Assembly: GCF_031822435.1 (NCBI RefSeq)
Contig: NZ_JAVQLW010000003.1
Span: 186,001 to 250,000, forward strand
DNA length: 64,000 bases
Reading direction: 5' to 3'
DNA from: Paracoccus sp. MBLB3053
Lineage (GTDB): Bacteria > Pseudomonadota > Alphaproteobacteria > Rhodobacterales > Rhodobacteraceae
Shown piece by piece: positions 8,387-17,073 of this stretch; position 1 is the first letter of the stretch, and each line of letters opens with the position of its first letter. A program made the translations under genes and the position numbers. The notes beneath the pieces are model-generated. The model was not told where the DNA came from and searched no databases. It was given only the letters and a program-made list of their open reading frames with translations.

Positions 8387-9553
8387 TCAGATCCTTTCAG
8401 CCAGGCCGCGCTTCACGAGGTTGCGCAGCAGTTCGCGCGCGCCGAAATCCCATTCGGGGCATGCATCCGAGCGATCTACCCAATTGACCAGCCGACCCAG
8501 GCGCGGCGTCGAGATCTCGACCCGGTCGCCCATTTCGTGGGTGAAGCCCTGGCCCTTGCCGCGGCGGTCCTTGACCGGGGCAAACATCGTGCCCAGAAAC
8601 AGAACAGCGCCATCGGGATATTGATGCGAGCGGTTGCGCATCTGCGCCACCAGGTTCGCCGGCTTGCGGCTGATCGCTTCCATGGGACTTTCGCCGTTCA
8701 TGACGAAGCCGTCCTCGCCCTGGACGAGCAGCGAAACGACGGCCTTTTCCAGCACATCAAGGGTGAAGTCTGTGTCGAACAGGCGGATGAACGGCCCGAT
8801 CGAGCAGGACGCATTGTTGTCCTTGGCCTTGCCCAGCAGCAGCGCCGAGCGGCCTTCGACATCGCGCAGGTTCACGTCATTGCCGAGTGTCGCGCCGATG
8901 ATCCGACCGTCCGAGCGGGTGACCAGAACCACTTCCGGCTCGGGGTTGTTCCATTCCGAGATCGGGTGCAGGCCAACCTTGTCGCCGCAACCGACCGACG
9001 AAAGCGGCTGGGCCTTCGTGAAGATCTCTGCGTCCGGGCCGATCCCGACTTCGAGATATTGCGACCAGAGACCCATTTCTTGCAGCAGGGTCTTGACCTG
9101 CTGTGCCTTCTCGGACCCTGCTTGTACGCCACGCAGGTTTTCCCCGATCACCGGGGCAAGACGGGCACGGATTTCCTCGGCATGACCAGCGTCACCGCGT
9201 GCCTGCTCTTCGATCACGCGTTCCAGCATGCTATCGGCGAACGTGACGCCTGCGGCCTTGATCGATTGCAGATCGACCGGAGCAAGCAGGCGGCCTGCCT
9301 CGCCGTTCAGGAACGCGTCGAGATGGCCCAGATCTGGAAGATCGGGCGTGCCGAGACGGTCGAGCAGGTCGTCGAATTCGAGCAACCCCGACACGGTCGC
9401 GGAAATTCCGCTCAGGTCGAGAACGCGTTCGTTTCTCAGGATCACCGGACATGGGCCACCTGCGGCATCGGACCACACACGTCCGACAAGGATGGCTCGA
9501 TCGGCATCTTCCGGCAGAATCCCGGCAGCCGTCAATACTTGCGTCGAAGTCAA
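8387..9553 (-). CDS. FAH-family 2-keto-3-deoxy sugar-acid dehydratase, XylX-like
   Basis: 388 residues of the fumarylacetoacetate-hydrolase superfamily. The strings LLAPVDLQSIKAAGVTFA, SQYLEVGIGPDAEIFTK, WNNPEPEVVLV and GNDVNLRDVEGRSALLLGKA match the Caulobacter XylX type, which dehydrates 2-keto-3-deoxy-D-xylonate to 2-oxoglutarate semialdehyde. The acidic residues in the NPEPEV stretch are metal ligands in this fold. It is the first gene of the TRAP operon, one base before dctQ. Together with the IlvD/Edd dehydratase at 13924 it could form steps two and three of a Weimberg-type non-phosphorylating pathway. The aldehyde dehydrogenase expected next is not in the window. The exact stereochemistry of the substrate is not deducible. 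Confidence 0.82.
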   Translation of the reverse strand: MTSTQVLTAAGILPEDADRAILVGRVWSDAAGGPCPVILRNERVLDLSGISATVSGLLEFDDLLDRLGTPDLPDLGHLDAFLNGEAGRLLAPVDLQSIKAAGVTFADSMLERVIEEQARGDAGHAEEIRARLAPVIGENLRGVQAGSEKAQQVKTLLQEMGLWSQYLEVGIGPDAEIFTKAQPLSSVGCGDKVGLHPISEWNNPEPEVVLVTRSDGRIIGATLGNDVNLRDVEGRSALLLGKAKDNNASCSIGPFIRLFDTDFTLDVLEKAVVSLLVQGEDGFVMNGESPMEAISRKPANLVAQMRNRSHQYPDGAVLFLGTMFAPVKDRRGKGQGFTHEMGDRVEISTPRLGRLVNWVDRSDACPEWDFGARELLRNLVKRGLAERI

Positions 9554-9601
9554 TGCAACCTCCCTTCTCGTAGCGCCTCCAAACGCTACGCTGACAAAAT
9601 T

Positions 9602-9616
9602 TGCTGTCAGACAACA
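9602..9616. promoter_or_regulatory. Candidate GntR/FCD operator upstream of the TRAP operon
   Basis: Palindrome TGTC-A-GACA (9605-9613) with partly symmetric flanks, in the spacer between the repressor gene and the XylX/TRAP operon. It shares TCAGACAAC with the palindrome at 11973-11987. A further CTGACA...TGTCAG inverted pair (9591-9610) overlaps it. Confidence 0.55.
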
Positions 9617-9699
9617 TTATGACCAGATCAATAACCTTGCGATAAACATCTGTCCACCGACAAAACCTTCCGCGGCGAATTTTCGGGCAGATAGTTGAT

Positions 9700-10416
9700 C
9701 TAGATAAAGAATTTCAACTGCAGACCGACGCGACTCGCCGAGCCTTTCAGGTGTGACCGCATTGCCTGGCGCGCGGCTATGGGATCGCGGGCGTGAATTG
9801 CATCACGGATCGCGCCATGTTCCTCAATCGTGATCGACTTGATTTCGTCCAGCATGATCTGTTCTCGTGCCGCGATGATGACATGACCTACCCGATCGGC
9901 AATCGCGCTGATGAACTGGTCGAAATAATCGTTCCCTGTCGCCAAAGCGATGATGCGATGAAACTCCAGGTCCGCCGCCACGCCCTCGGTATTCCAGTCG
10001 TCGGATGCGGACATGCGAAGCAGCGCCTCCTCCAGCAGCCCCATTTGCTCTTCCGTATGGTTCAGCGCTGCCAGACCAGCGGCCTCGATCTCCAGCGGTA
10101 CGCGCAGCTGAAACAGGTCCTGGAAGGCGTGATTGTCCATCAGACCGCCATCGCCAAGTCGAATATGCCGGGCTTGTCGTTCCACCACGAAAGCGCCGAC
10201 CCCCTGACGCGTTTCGACGAGGCCTTCATTTCGAAGCTGGGCAATCGCCTCGCGAACCACCGTGCGGCTGACGCCGAAAGTCTGCGCCATCGAGTGCTCG
10301 GTCGGAAGCTTGTCGCCGGGCTTGATCGTTCCCTTGTGAATGAGTTGCGCAAATTGCGCCGCGATTCGCGCGGGCAGGTGTTCGTTGCGCGAAATCTGTC
10401 TAAATCCTTGAGCCAT
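9700..10416 (-). CDS. GntR-family regulator, FCD subfamily
   Basis: 238 residues. Winged helix-turn-helix at about 10-80 (KLPTEHSMAQTFGVSRTVV, then LRNEGLVETRQGVGAFV) and an all-helical FCD effector domain from about 95, where LEFHRIIALATGN carries a conserved metal-site His. FCD regulators bind organic or sugar acids and usually repress the cognate catabolic genes until the acid appears. The gene sits between the two operons it probably controls and 37 bases after the FAD-linked oxidase, in the same direction, so those two are likely co-transcribed. Matching palindromes before the TRAP operon and in the divergent oxidase/denD spacer are its likely targets. Confidence 0.9.
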   Translation of the reverse strand: MAQGFRQISRNEHLPARIAAQFAQLIHKGTIKPGDKLPTEHSMAQTFGVSRTVVREAIAQLRNEGLVETRQGVGAFVVERQARHIRLGDGGLMDNHAFQDLFQLRVPLEIEAAGLAALNHTEEQMGLLEEALLRMSASDDWNTEGVAADLEFHRIIALATGNDYFDQFISAIADRVGHVIIAAREQIMLDEIKSITIEEHGAIRDAIHARDPIAARQAMRSHLKGSASRVGLQLKFFI

Positions 10417-10453
10417 ACCGGATAGTCTCTCCTCCCTTTCCTGAATGATTACC

Positions 10454-11911
10454 TCAGGTCCGGTCTATCTGGCAGCCCGGATTCATCGTCCAGTGGGGAT
10501 CGACCGCCCGCTTGATTGCCGTCAGAAGCTGGCGATGGGTATCGGGCAGTCTCGTGTCGAAATCGGGTTTCTTCAGCCTGCCAATGCCATGCTCGGCACT
10601 GATGGAGCCTTTGTATCTGTCCAGAACGGAATTCACGATCTTCTTGGCCTTCAGGATCTGGGCGTCGATCGCGGCGCTTCCCGCTTCGAAATCCGGCAGC
10701 ACGTTCAGGTGCACGTTGCCATCACCGACATGCCCATATGAGACGCAGATTGCGTCAGGCATTTCACTTGCGACGGCGGCTTCGGCCTCGGCGACGAATT
10801 CTGCAAGCTTCGAAAGAGGCACGGAAACATCGGTGCGCAGGTGCTTGCCGCGCTTGGCCTGGCCTTCGTTCATCCCCTCGCGGATCAGCCAGATATTCTG
10901 GGCCTGCGCCTGGGATTGGGCGAGAACACCATCGATCACCAGGCCGTCCTCCATCACCTGTTCCAGGAATCGCGCCATCAGATCGTCGATGTCGACAAGA
11001 CCCGAGCCCGAAATTTCCATAAGGACGTAAGCGGAGTGATCGGCATCCATCGGAAGCTGAAGGTCCGGGATGCCCTCCTGCGCAAGACGCAGCGCAAGTG
11101 GCGGCATGAATTCGAATGCCGACATGAGATCACAGCACTGATGCCGGGCGCGCCGGTAAAGCCTGATCGCGTCGTCGAGCGACTCAAGCGCGAGAAGGGC
11201 GGTCGCGACCTGCTCGGGACGTGGCAGAAGCTTGACCGAAACGGCGGTGATGATGCCAAGCGTGCCTTCTGCTCCGATGAAGAGCTGTTTGAGATCAATG
11301 CCGCGATTATCCTTGCGAAGCTGTGACAGGCCGCTGAAGACCGAACCGTCCGGCAGAACCACTTCAAGACCCAACACCAGCTCGCGAGTCATCCCGTAGC
11401 GAAGCACGTTCACGCCGCCTGCGTTTGTCGATACGTTGCCCCCGATCTGACAACTGCCTTGGGCACCAAGCGCCAAGGGGAAGAAAAGCCCGGCCTTCGA
11501 CACCTCGTCCTTGAATGTCTCGAGCATCACGCCGGCCTCGACGACAGCCGAGAAGTCGTCCGGATCGATCTGCCTGATCCGCGTCATGCGCTCGAGGCTG
11601 AGAACGACGACCGCTACGGGCGTGTCAGGGACACCACCCAGAACAAGGCCAGTATTGCCTCCCTGCGGCACGATCCCCAGCCCCAGGGTGGCGGCGGCCC
11701 GAACACATGCCGAGACCTCTTCCGTGGTGCGGGGGCGAAGAACCGCTTCGGCGCGGCATTGAACGTCGCCGTGCCAGTCGCTGCAATAGCGTGCGGTCTC
11801 ATCGCCGGTCAGGACGAGATCGGCGCCAAGTGCATTGCGCAGCGCTTCTGAAAATCCGTTCTGACCCGCTTCGCTTGCCGCGAAACCGGCTTCCTCCAAC
11901 TGACGATCCAT
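10454..11911 (-). CDS. FAD-linked oxidase, D-2-hydroxyacid dehydrogenase type
   Basis: 485 residues. N-terminal PCMH-type FAD domain (VLRPRTTEEVSACVRAAA, then GIVPQGGNTGLVLGGVP and GAQGSCQIGGNVSTNAGG) and a C-terminal cap with YGHVGDGNVHLNV and SAEHGIGRLKK, the pattern of D-2-hydroxyglutarate/D-lactate dehydrogenases. Such enzymes oxidise D-2-hydroxy acids to 2-keto acids, passing electrons to quinone or flavoprotein acceptors. The open frame begins 17 codons earlier, but AGGGAGGA lies at proper distance from the ATG at 11911, which I take as the start. It is divergent from the denD-like operon across a candidate operator. A role in oxidising a sugar acid or a pathway by-product is inferred. 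Confidence 0.85.
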   Translation of the reverse strand: MDRQLEEAGFAASEAGQNGFSEALRNALGADLVLTGDETARYCSDWHGDVQCRAEAVLRPRTTEEVSACVRAAATLGLGIVPQGGNTGLVLGGVPDTPVAVVVLSLERMTRIRQIDPDDFSAVVEAGVMLETFKDEVSKAGLFFPLALGAQGSCQIGGNVSTNAGGVNVLRYGMTRELVLGLEVVLPDGSVFSGLSQLRKDNRGIDLKQLFIGAEGTLGIITAVSVKLLPRPEQVATALLALESLDDAIRLYRRARHQCCDLMSAFEFMPPLALRLAQEGIPDLQLPMDADHSAYVLMEISGSGLVDIDDLMARFLEQVMEDGLVIDGVLAQSQAQAQNIWLIREGMNEGQAKRGKHLRTDVSVPLSKLAEFVAEAEAAVASEMPDAICVSYGHVGDGNVHLNVLPDFEAGSAAIDAQILKAKKIVNSVLDRYKGSISAEHGIGRLKKPDFDTRLPDTHRQLLTAIKRAVDPHWTMNPGCQIDRT

Positions 11912-11972
11912 GCCGCCATATCCTCCCTGATCGCACATGGGCGTGAAAACGACTTGCATCATACAAAGATCA

Positions 11973-11987
11973 GGTTATCAGACAACC
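11973..11987. promoter_or_regulatory. Candidate GntR/FCD operator in the divergent spacer
   Basis: Palindrome GGTTATC-A-GACAACC: 12 of its 14 arm bases are symmetric. It lies between the leftward oxidase-gntR unit and the rightward denD-like operon, so one bound repressor could control both. It shares the core TCAGACAAC with the site at 9602-9616. Confidence 0.6.
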
Positions 11988-12050
11988 ATATAAATCCGTC
12001 GGCCGGCACGGGGCCGGAGACGGATCAGATTGCCCGGGAGGAGGACAAAG

Positions 12051-13034
12051 ATGCATATCCTGATCATTGGTGCGGCCGGAATGGTGGGTCGCAAACTGAC
12101 GCAACGGCTGGTTGCCGATGGTGGCTTCAACGATCAGACCCTCGAAGCGCTCACGCTGGTCGATGTGTTCCAGCCTGCAAGCCCCGAGGGATTCACGGGC
12201 AAGGTCAACAGCCTGACCGCCGATCTGTCGGATGCGGGCACGGCCGAAAAGCTGATCGCGACTCGTCCTGATGTGATCTACCATCTTGCCGCCATCGTCT
12301 CGGGCGAGGCCGAGCTTGATTTCGAAAAAGGCTATCGCATCAACCTCGACGGCACCCGCGCCCTGTTCGAGGCGATCCGCCTTGCGCAAAAGGAAGACGG
12401 ATACCGTCCGCGCGTCGTCTTCGCTTCGTCCATCGCGGTCGTCGGCGCACCCCTGCCTTTCCCGATTCCCGACGATTTCCACACCACGCCGCTGACCAGC
12501 TATGGCACCCAGAAAGCCATGAGCGAGCTGCTTCTGGCCGACTATTCCCGCCGTGGCTTCTTTGACGGCATCGGCATCCGACTCCCCACGATCTGCATCC
12601 GTCCCGGCAAGCCGAATGCGGCGGCCTCGGGCTTCTTCTCGAACATCCTGCGAGAGCCGCTGGTGGGGCAAGAGGCGGTATTGCCGGTTCCTGAAGAGAT
12701 CCGACATTGGCACACTTCGCCGCGGTCTGCTGTGGGCTTCATGCTGCATGCCGCGTCGATCGACGTGAATGTCGTGGGCCCGCGCCGCAACCTTTCGATG
12801 CCGGGTCTGAGCGCGACGGTGGGCGAACAGATCGAGGCCCTGCGCCGTGTTGCCGGGGAAAAAGCCGTCCGCCTGATTCGTCGCGAACCCGATGACATGA
12901 TCATCCGCATGTGTGAAGGCTGGGCTCCCGGCTTTGAGGCCAGGCGCGCCCGCGAACTGGGCTTCACGGCTGAAGACAGTTTCGACGAGATCATCCGCGT
13001 CCATATCGAGGACGAGCTGGGCGGCCAGCTATGA
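12051..13034 (+). CDS. denD: D-erythronate dehydrogenase-like SDR (DenD type)
   Basis: 327 residues, extended short-chain dehydrogenase/NAD-epimerase fold. The N terminus has the NAD motif GAAGMVG (7-13), the catalytic serine strand VVFASSIAVVG and the Tyr151-x3-Lys155 pair in TSYGTQKAMSELL. The later motif GIRLPTICIRPGKPNAAASG is typical of DenD, which oxidises D-erythronate at C2. The ATG at 12051 follows GGGAGGAGG. It is the first gene of a three-gene operon, overlapping the next by four bases. No erythronate isomerase, kinase or decarboxylase is nearby, so the true substrate may be another aldonic acid; I treat the symbol as a homology label. Confidence 0.78.
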   Translation: MHILIIGAAGMVGRKLTQRLVADGGFNDQTLEALTLVDVFQPASPEGFTGKVNSLTADLSDAGTAEKLIATRPDVIYHLAAIVSGEAELDFEKGYRINLDGTRALFEAIRLAQKEDGYRPRVVFASSIAVVGAPLPFPIPDDFHTTPLTSYGTQKAMSELLLADYSRRGFFDGIGIRLPTICIRPGKPNAAASGFFSNILREPLVGQEAVLPVPEEIRHWHTSPRSAVGFMLHAASIDVNVVGPRRNLSMPGLSATVGEQIEALRRVAGEKAVRLIRREPDDMIIRMCEGWAPGFEARRARELGFTAEDSFDEIIRVHIEDELGGQL

Positions 13035-13927
13035 GCGGCATGAACATCGCATTCCTGGGCACCGGGCTGATGGGGGCACCCATGGCGCGCCGGCTACTTG
13101 GTGCGGGTTTTCGGGTGACCGTCTGGAACCGGGCGGCGGAAAAAGCGCAAGCCCTGGAAGCCGCGGGAGCGATTGTCGCGGCTGACCCGGCCAGCGCGGC
13201 GGCGGGTTCCGACGTGGTTTTTACCATGCTTTCCGATGGTCAAGCCGTGGCAGATGTCCTTTTCGCGCGCGGTGTCGCCCAGGCGATGCGCGCTGGCGCC
13301 GTCCTGGTCGATACCTCTTCGATCGCCCCGGAAATTGCGCGGGATCATTCTGCCCGGTTGAGGGAAATTGGGATCGCCCATGTCGACTGCCCGGTCTCCG
13401 GAGGAGTGGTCGGTGCCGAAGCCGGCACGCTTGCACTGATGGCCGGGGGCGATGCCGATGTGATCGCGCAAATCACGGATATCTTCGCGCCTCTGGGCCG
13501 GCTGACCCATGTCGGGCCATCGGGCGCCGGTCAGGTCTGCAAACTTGCGAACCAGCAGATCGTCGCGGTCACCATCGGCGCGGTCGCGGAGGCTATGATG
13601 CTGGTTCAGGCGGGCGGCGCGGATCGCGAGAAGTTCCGCGATGCCATCCGGGGCGGTTTCGCAGAAAGCCGGATCCTGGAATTGCATGGCGGCAGGATGG
13701 TTCGGCGCGACTTCGCGCCGGGCGGACCTTCGCGATTGCAGCTCAAGGATCTGAACGCGGTTTCTGATCTTGCCCAGGCGACGGGACTGAAACTGCCCTT
13801 GACAGCAGCGGTGCGAGATGAATTCACCCAATTCGTCGCCGCAGGTCACGGTGATACGGATCACAGCGGATTGCTGTTGCATCTGGAGGGAATGAACGCA
13901 GGACTGCCTGTGGAGGAAAGCAAATGA
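13031..13927 (+). CDS. 3-hydroxyacid dehydrogenase, GarR/LtnD family
   Basis: 298 residues of the beta-hydroxyacid dehydrogenase family, which includes tartronate-semialdehyde reductase, L-threonate dehydrogenase and 3-hydroxyisobutyrate dehydrogenase. Seen directly are the NAD(P) motif FLGTGLMGAPMARRLL, the substrate loop DCPVSGGVVGAEAGTLALM and the catalytic lysine Lys171 in GAGQVCKLANQQ. It overlaps both neighbours by four bases (ATGA), so translation is coupled. In this operon it probably reduces a semialdehyde or oxidises a 3-hydroxy acid derived from the imported sugar acid. Which direction and which acid cannot be told from sequence. Confidence 0.85.
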   Translation: MSGMNIAFLGTGLMGAPMARRLLGAGFRVTVWNRAAEKAQALEAAGAIVAADPASAAAGSDVVFTMLSDGQAVADVLFARGVAQAMRAGAVLVDTSSIAPEIARDHSARLREIGIAHVDCPVSGGVVGAEAGTLALMAGGDADVIAQITDIFAPLGRLTHVGPSGAGQVCKLANQQIVAVTIGAVAEAMMLVQAGGADREKFRDAIRGGFAESRILELHGGRMVRRDFAPGGPSRLQLKDLNAVSDLAQATGLKLPLTAAVRDEFTQFVAAGHGDTDHSGLLLHLEGMNAGLPVEESK

Positions 13928-15708
13928 CATCGGATCATCAGCCAACGCGCCGCCTGCGCTCGCAGGATTGGTTTGACAACCCCGACCATGCGGACATGAC
14001 CGCGCTCTATCTCGAGCGGTTCATGAATTACGGCACCACGCCGGAAGAACTGCGTTCGGGCAAGCCGATCATCGGCATCGCGCAATCGGGCAGCGACCTG
14101 AACCCCTGCAACCGCCACCACCTGGATCTGGCCAAGCGCGTGCGCGACGGCATCCGCGATGCGGGTGGCATCCCGATCGAGTTCCCCTCGCATCCGCTGT
14201 TCGAGAACTGCAAGCGCCCGACCGCCGCGCTGGACCGCAACCTGGCGTATATGGGCCTGGTCGAACTGCTTTACGGCTATCCTTTCGACGGCGTCGTGCT
14301 GACCACGGGCTGCGACAAGACCACACCCTCGGCGCTGATGGCGGCGGCCACGGTGGACATCCCGGCGATCGTGCTGTCGGGCGGGCCGATGCTCGACGGC
14401 TGGCATGATGGCGAGCTGGTGGGCTCGGGCACGGTGATCTGGCGCTCGCGCCGGAAATATGCGGCCGGCGAAATCACGCGCGAAGAGTTCCTCGACGCCG
14501 CGCTCGACAGCGCTCCCTCGGTCGGCCATTGCAACACCATGGGGACGGCCTCGACGATGAACGCCATTGCCGAGGCGCTCGGCATGTCGCTGACCGGCTG
14601 CGCCGCGATCCCGGCTGCCTATCGACAGCGCGGCCAGATGGCCTATCGTACCGGCCGCCGCGCGGTCGAACTGGTGCTGGAAGACATCCGGCCGTCGCAT
14701 ATCCTGACGCGCGAAGCCTTCCTGAACGCGATCCGGGTGAACTCGGCCATCGGCGGCTCGACCAATGCCCAGCCCCATATCATGGCGATGGCCAAGCATG
14801 CCGGGGCCGATCTGCGCCCCGAGGACTGGCAGGCGCATGGCTATGACATTCCTCTGCTGGCAAACGTCCAGCCCGCTGGCGCCTATCTGGGCGAGCGTTT
14901 CCACCGCGCGGGCGGCGTTCCGGCCATCATGTGGGAACTGCTGCAGGCCGGGAAGCTCGACGGCAGCGTCCCGACCGTGACCGGCGCGACCATGGCCGAG
15001 AACCTTGAAGGCCGCGAGGCGAGCGACCGCGAGGTCATCAAGCCCTATGCCGACCCGATGATGGAGCGCGCGGGCTTCTTCGTGCTGAAGGGCAACCTCT
15101 TCGATTTCGCGATCATGAAGACCTCGGTGATTTCCGCCGACTTCAGGGCGCGTTACTTGTCGGAACCGGGCCGCGAAGGCATCTTCGAGGGCAAGGCCTT
15201 CGTCTTCGACGGCTCCGAGGATTACCATGCCCGGATCAACGATCCGGCGCTGGAGATCGACGAGCGTTCGATCCTGGTCATTCGCGGCGCGGGTCCGCTG
15301 GGCTGGCCGGGCTCGGCCGAGGTGGTGAACATGCAGCCGCCGGATCGCCTTCTTAAGCGCGGAATCACCAGCCTTCCGACGATCGGTGACGGACGGCAAT
15401 CGGGCACGGCGGACAGCCCCTCGATCCTGAATGCCTCACCCGAAAGCGCGGCTGGCGGCGGTCTCGCATGGATCCGCACGGGCGACGTGATCCGGCTGGA
15501 TCTCAACTCGGGCACCTGCGACATGCTGGTGGATGAAACCGAGATTGCGCGCCGCAAGATGGATAGCATCCCACCGGTCCCGCCCTCGCGCACCCCATGG
15601 CAGCGGATTTATCGCGAGACGGTCACGCAGCTTGAAGATGGGGCCACGATCCGCGGTGCCGAAGACTTCCAGCGCATCTCGACGACGCCGCCGCGCCACA
15701 ATCACTGA
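13924..15708 (+). CDS. IlvD/Edd-family sugar-acid dehydratase
   Basis: 594 residues. Three cysteines in conserved motifs can hold the Fe-S cluster: Cys62 (SGSDLNPCNRHH), Cys130 (TTGCDKTTPS, with the Mg-linked Lys132) and Cys203 (GHCNTMGTASTMN). Its length and the DLNPCNRHH variant fit the pentonate branch (xylonate, arabinonate, galactonate) rather than dihydroxyacid dehydratase of valine synthesis. The reaction is aldonic acid to 2-keto-3-deoxy acid, which the XylX-like enzyme encoded at 8387 could dehydrate further. It is the last gene of its operon, coupled by a 4-base overlap, and followed by a terminator. The branch assignment is an inference from motif form and neighbours. Confidence 0.88.
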   Translation: MTSDHQPTRRLRSQDWFDNPDHADMTALYLERFMNYGTTPEELRSGKPIIGIAQSGSDLNPCNRHHLDLAKRVRDGIRDAGGIPIEFPSHPLFENCKRPTAALDRNLAYMGLVELLYGYPFDGVVLTTGCDKTTPSALMAAATVDIPAIVLSGGPMLDGWHDGELVGSGTVIWRSRRKYAAGEITREEFLDAALDSAPSVGHCNTMGTASTMNAIAEALGMSLTGCAAIPAAYRQRGQMAYRTGRRAVELVLEDIRPSHILTREAFLNAIRVNSAIGGSTNAQPHIMAMAKHAGADLRPEDWQAHGYDIPLLANVQPAGAYLGERFHRAGGVPAIMWELLQAGKLDGSVPTVTGATMAENLEGREASDREVIKPYADPMMERAGFFVLKGNLFDFAIMKTSVISADFRARYLSEPGREGIFEGKAFVFDGSEDYHARINDPALEIDERSILVIRGAGPLGWPGSAEVVNMQPPDRLLKRGITSLPTIGDGRQSGTADSPSILNASPESAAGGGLAWIRTGDVIRLDLNSGTCDMLVDETEIARRKMDSIPPVPPSRTPWQRIYRETVTQLEDGATIRGAEDFQRISTTPPRHNH

Positions 15709-15728
15709 GGCAACAGCAAAAGAACGCG

Positions 15729-15755
15729 AAGACCGGCGGCAGAACTGCCGGTCTT
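15729..15755. terminator. Bidirectional terminator between convergent genes
   Basis: AAGACCGGC at 15729-15737 pairs with GCCGGTCTT at 15747-15755, followed by a short T run on the plus strand. It separates the dehydratase operon from the leftward histidine kinase gene. Confidence 0.7.
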
Positions 15756-15785
15756 TGCCGATCGAAGACGCTAAATCTCCGATAC

Positions 15786-17045
15786 TTAGTGCCGGTCTTG
15801 GTTGGGGAAAGTGCATGGTATCGAACAAATCTGTTCGAGGCCGTGAGGATCGCGGTTCCGGATCGTGATGGTACCGCTATAGCGTTCGATGATCTCACGC
15901 GCGATGGCTAAGCCCAGGCCCGCACCCGGAACCGATTTGCGCCGCGCCTGGTCGACGCGGAAGAACGGCTCGAACACCTGCGAAAGCAGTTCGGCCGGAA
16001 CGCCCGGCCCGCTGTCGACAATCCGCACGACTGCGTGGCCGTCCTCGCAAACCATTGAAACCTGTGCGCCCTGACCATGAGTTGCCCCATTGGTGATCAG
16101 GTTGCGCAGGGCACGCTTAAGCGCAATCGGACCGGCCGCCACCTCGATCCGCGGCAGATCCGCCAGCTGAACCTTCTGGCCAAGCCCGTGCAGTTCCGAG
16201 ACGATCTCGCCCAGCATCCGGTCCAGCCGAACCGGCTCGCTGTCATCGGCCCCGACCTCTTCGCGGACCAGTCGGATCGCGCTATCCGCGATCATGTCGA
16301 GTTCCTCGAGATCCGAAAGCCATTTCGCACGCTCTTCGTCATCTTCGATGAACTCGGCGCGCAGGCGCATCCGAGTCATCGGCGTGCGCAGATCGTGCCC
16401 TGCCGCGGCAACCAGGCGCATCCGGCTTTCCATCGACTGGCCGAGTTGGCGCGACAGGCGATTCAGTGCGCGTGCCGCGGCGCGAACCTCGCCCGAGCCG
16501 GTTTCGGGGACGGGCCGCAGCGTTCCGTCCGGTCCGATCTTGTCCACCGCGTCCTCGATCATCTGCAGCGGGCGGGTCAGCCTTTGCGCCGCATGGATCG
16601 CGATGGCTGCACTGCCCAGCCCGATGAGTGACAACCAAAGGCTGAGCATCTTCCACTGACCGGAAGGGGGCCGCATGTCCGGGACATGGACCAGCAGCCA
16701 TCCCTGTCCTTCGATCGGAACGGACGCAGTCGGAGCGACCTGTTTTGATTCCTGGGTCACCAGGACGTCCAGAGGCTGGCCCGTCCGCGCAAGCGAATGC
16801 CGCAGAAAATTGGTGAGCTTTTCGTCCAGTTCGCCCTTTGCCGGTTCGGGCTGCAGCATCGGCCGTTCCGCCGGGCCATAGCCCAGCAAGCCAAGCGTCA
16901 TGTGGATCTGACGGGCCACGACATCGATCGTTGCCTCGGGCAGCGGCGGGTGCATGACGCGCGTCGCCGTGAAGGTTGCCAGAACGACCACCGACACGAT
17001 CGCGGCGATGAGCAGGGCGGCAATTCTGGTTCTGAGCGAATTCAT
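15786..17045 (-). CDS. EnvZ-like sensor histidine kinase
   Basis: 419 residues. Membrane spans at about 7-27 and 134-152 flank a periplasmic region of roughly 105 residues; a HAMP segment follows (RLTRPLQMIEDAVDKI). The H box AAAGHDLRTPMTRMRLRAEF places the phospho-acceptor at His217. The ATP domain shows NLITNGATHG, DSGPGVP and GAGLGLAIAREI. The H-box form is that of the EnvZ/RstB branch. It pairs with the OmpR-type regulator encoded 28 bases upstream on the same strand. The stimulus is unknown; the divergent RcnB-like gene hints at envelope or metal stress, but that is only context. Confidence 0.93.
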   Translation of the reverse strand: MNSLRTRIAALLIAAIVSVVVLATFTATRVMHPPLPEATIDVVARQIHMTLGLLGYGPAERPMLQPEPAKGELDEKLTNFLRHSLARTGQPLDVLVTQESKQVAPTASVPIEGQGWLLVHVPDMRPPSGQWKMLSLWLSLIGLGSAAIAIHAAQRLTRPLQMIEDAVDKIGPDGTLRPVPETGSGEVRAAARALNRLSRQLGQSMESRMRLVAAAGHDLRTPMTRMRLRAEFIEDDEERAKWLSDLEELDMIADSAIRLVREEVGADDSEPVRLDRMLGEIVSELHGLGQKVQLADLPRIEVAAGPIALKRALRNLITNGATHGQGAQVSMVCEDGHAVVRIVDSGPGVPAELLSQVFEPFFRVDQARRKSVPGAGLGLAIAREIIERYSGTITIRNRDPHGLEQICSIPCTFPNQDRH

Positions 17046-17073
17046 CCTGCCTCACACGGGTCGATGGTCTCGG

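Noticed and set aside
13861-15399. 512-codon frame antisense to the IlvD/Edd dehydratase
   Set aside because: His/Arg/Gln-rich shadow; the plus-strand product has the complete set of Fe-S cysteines.
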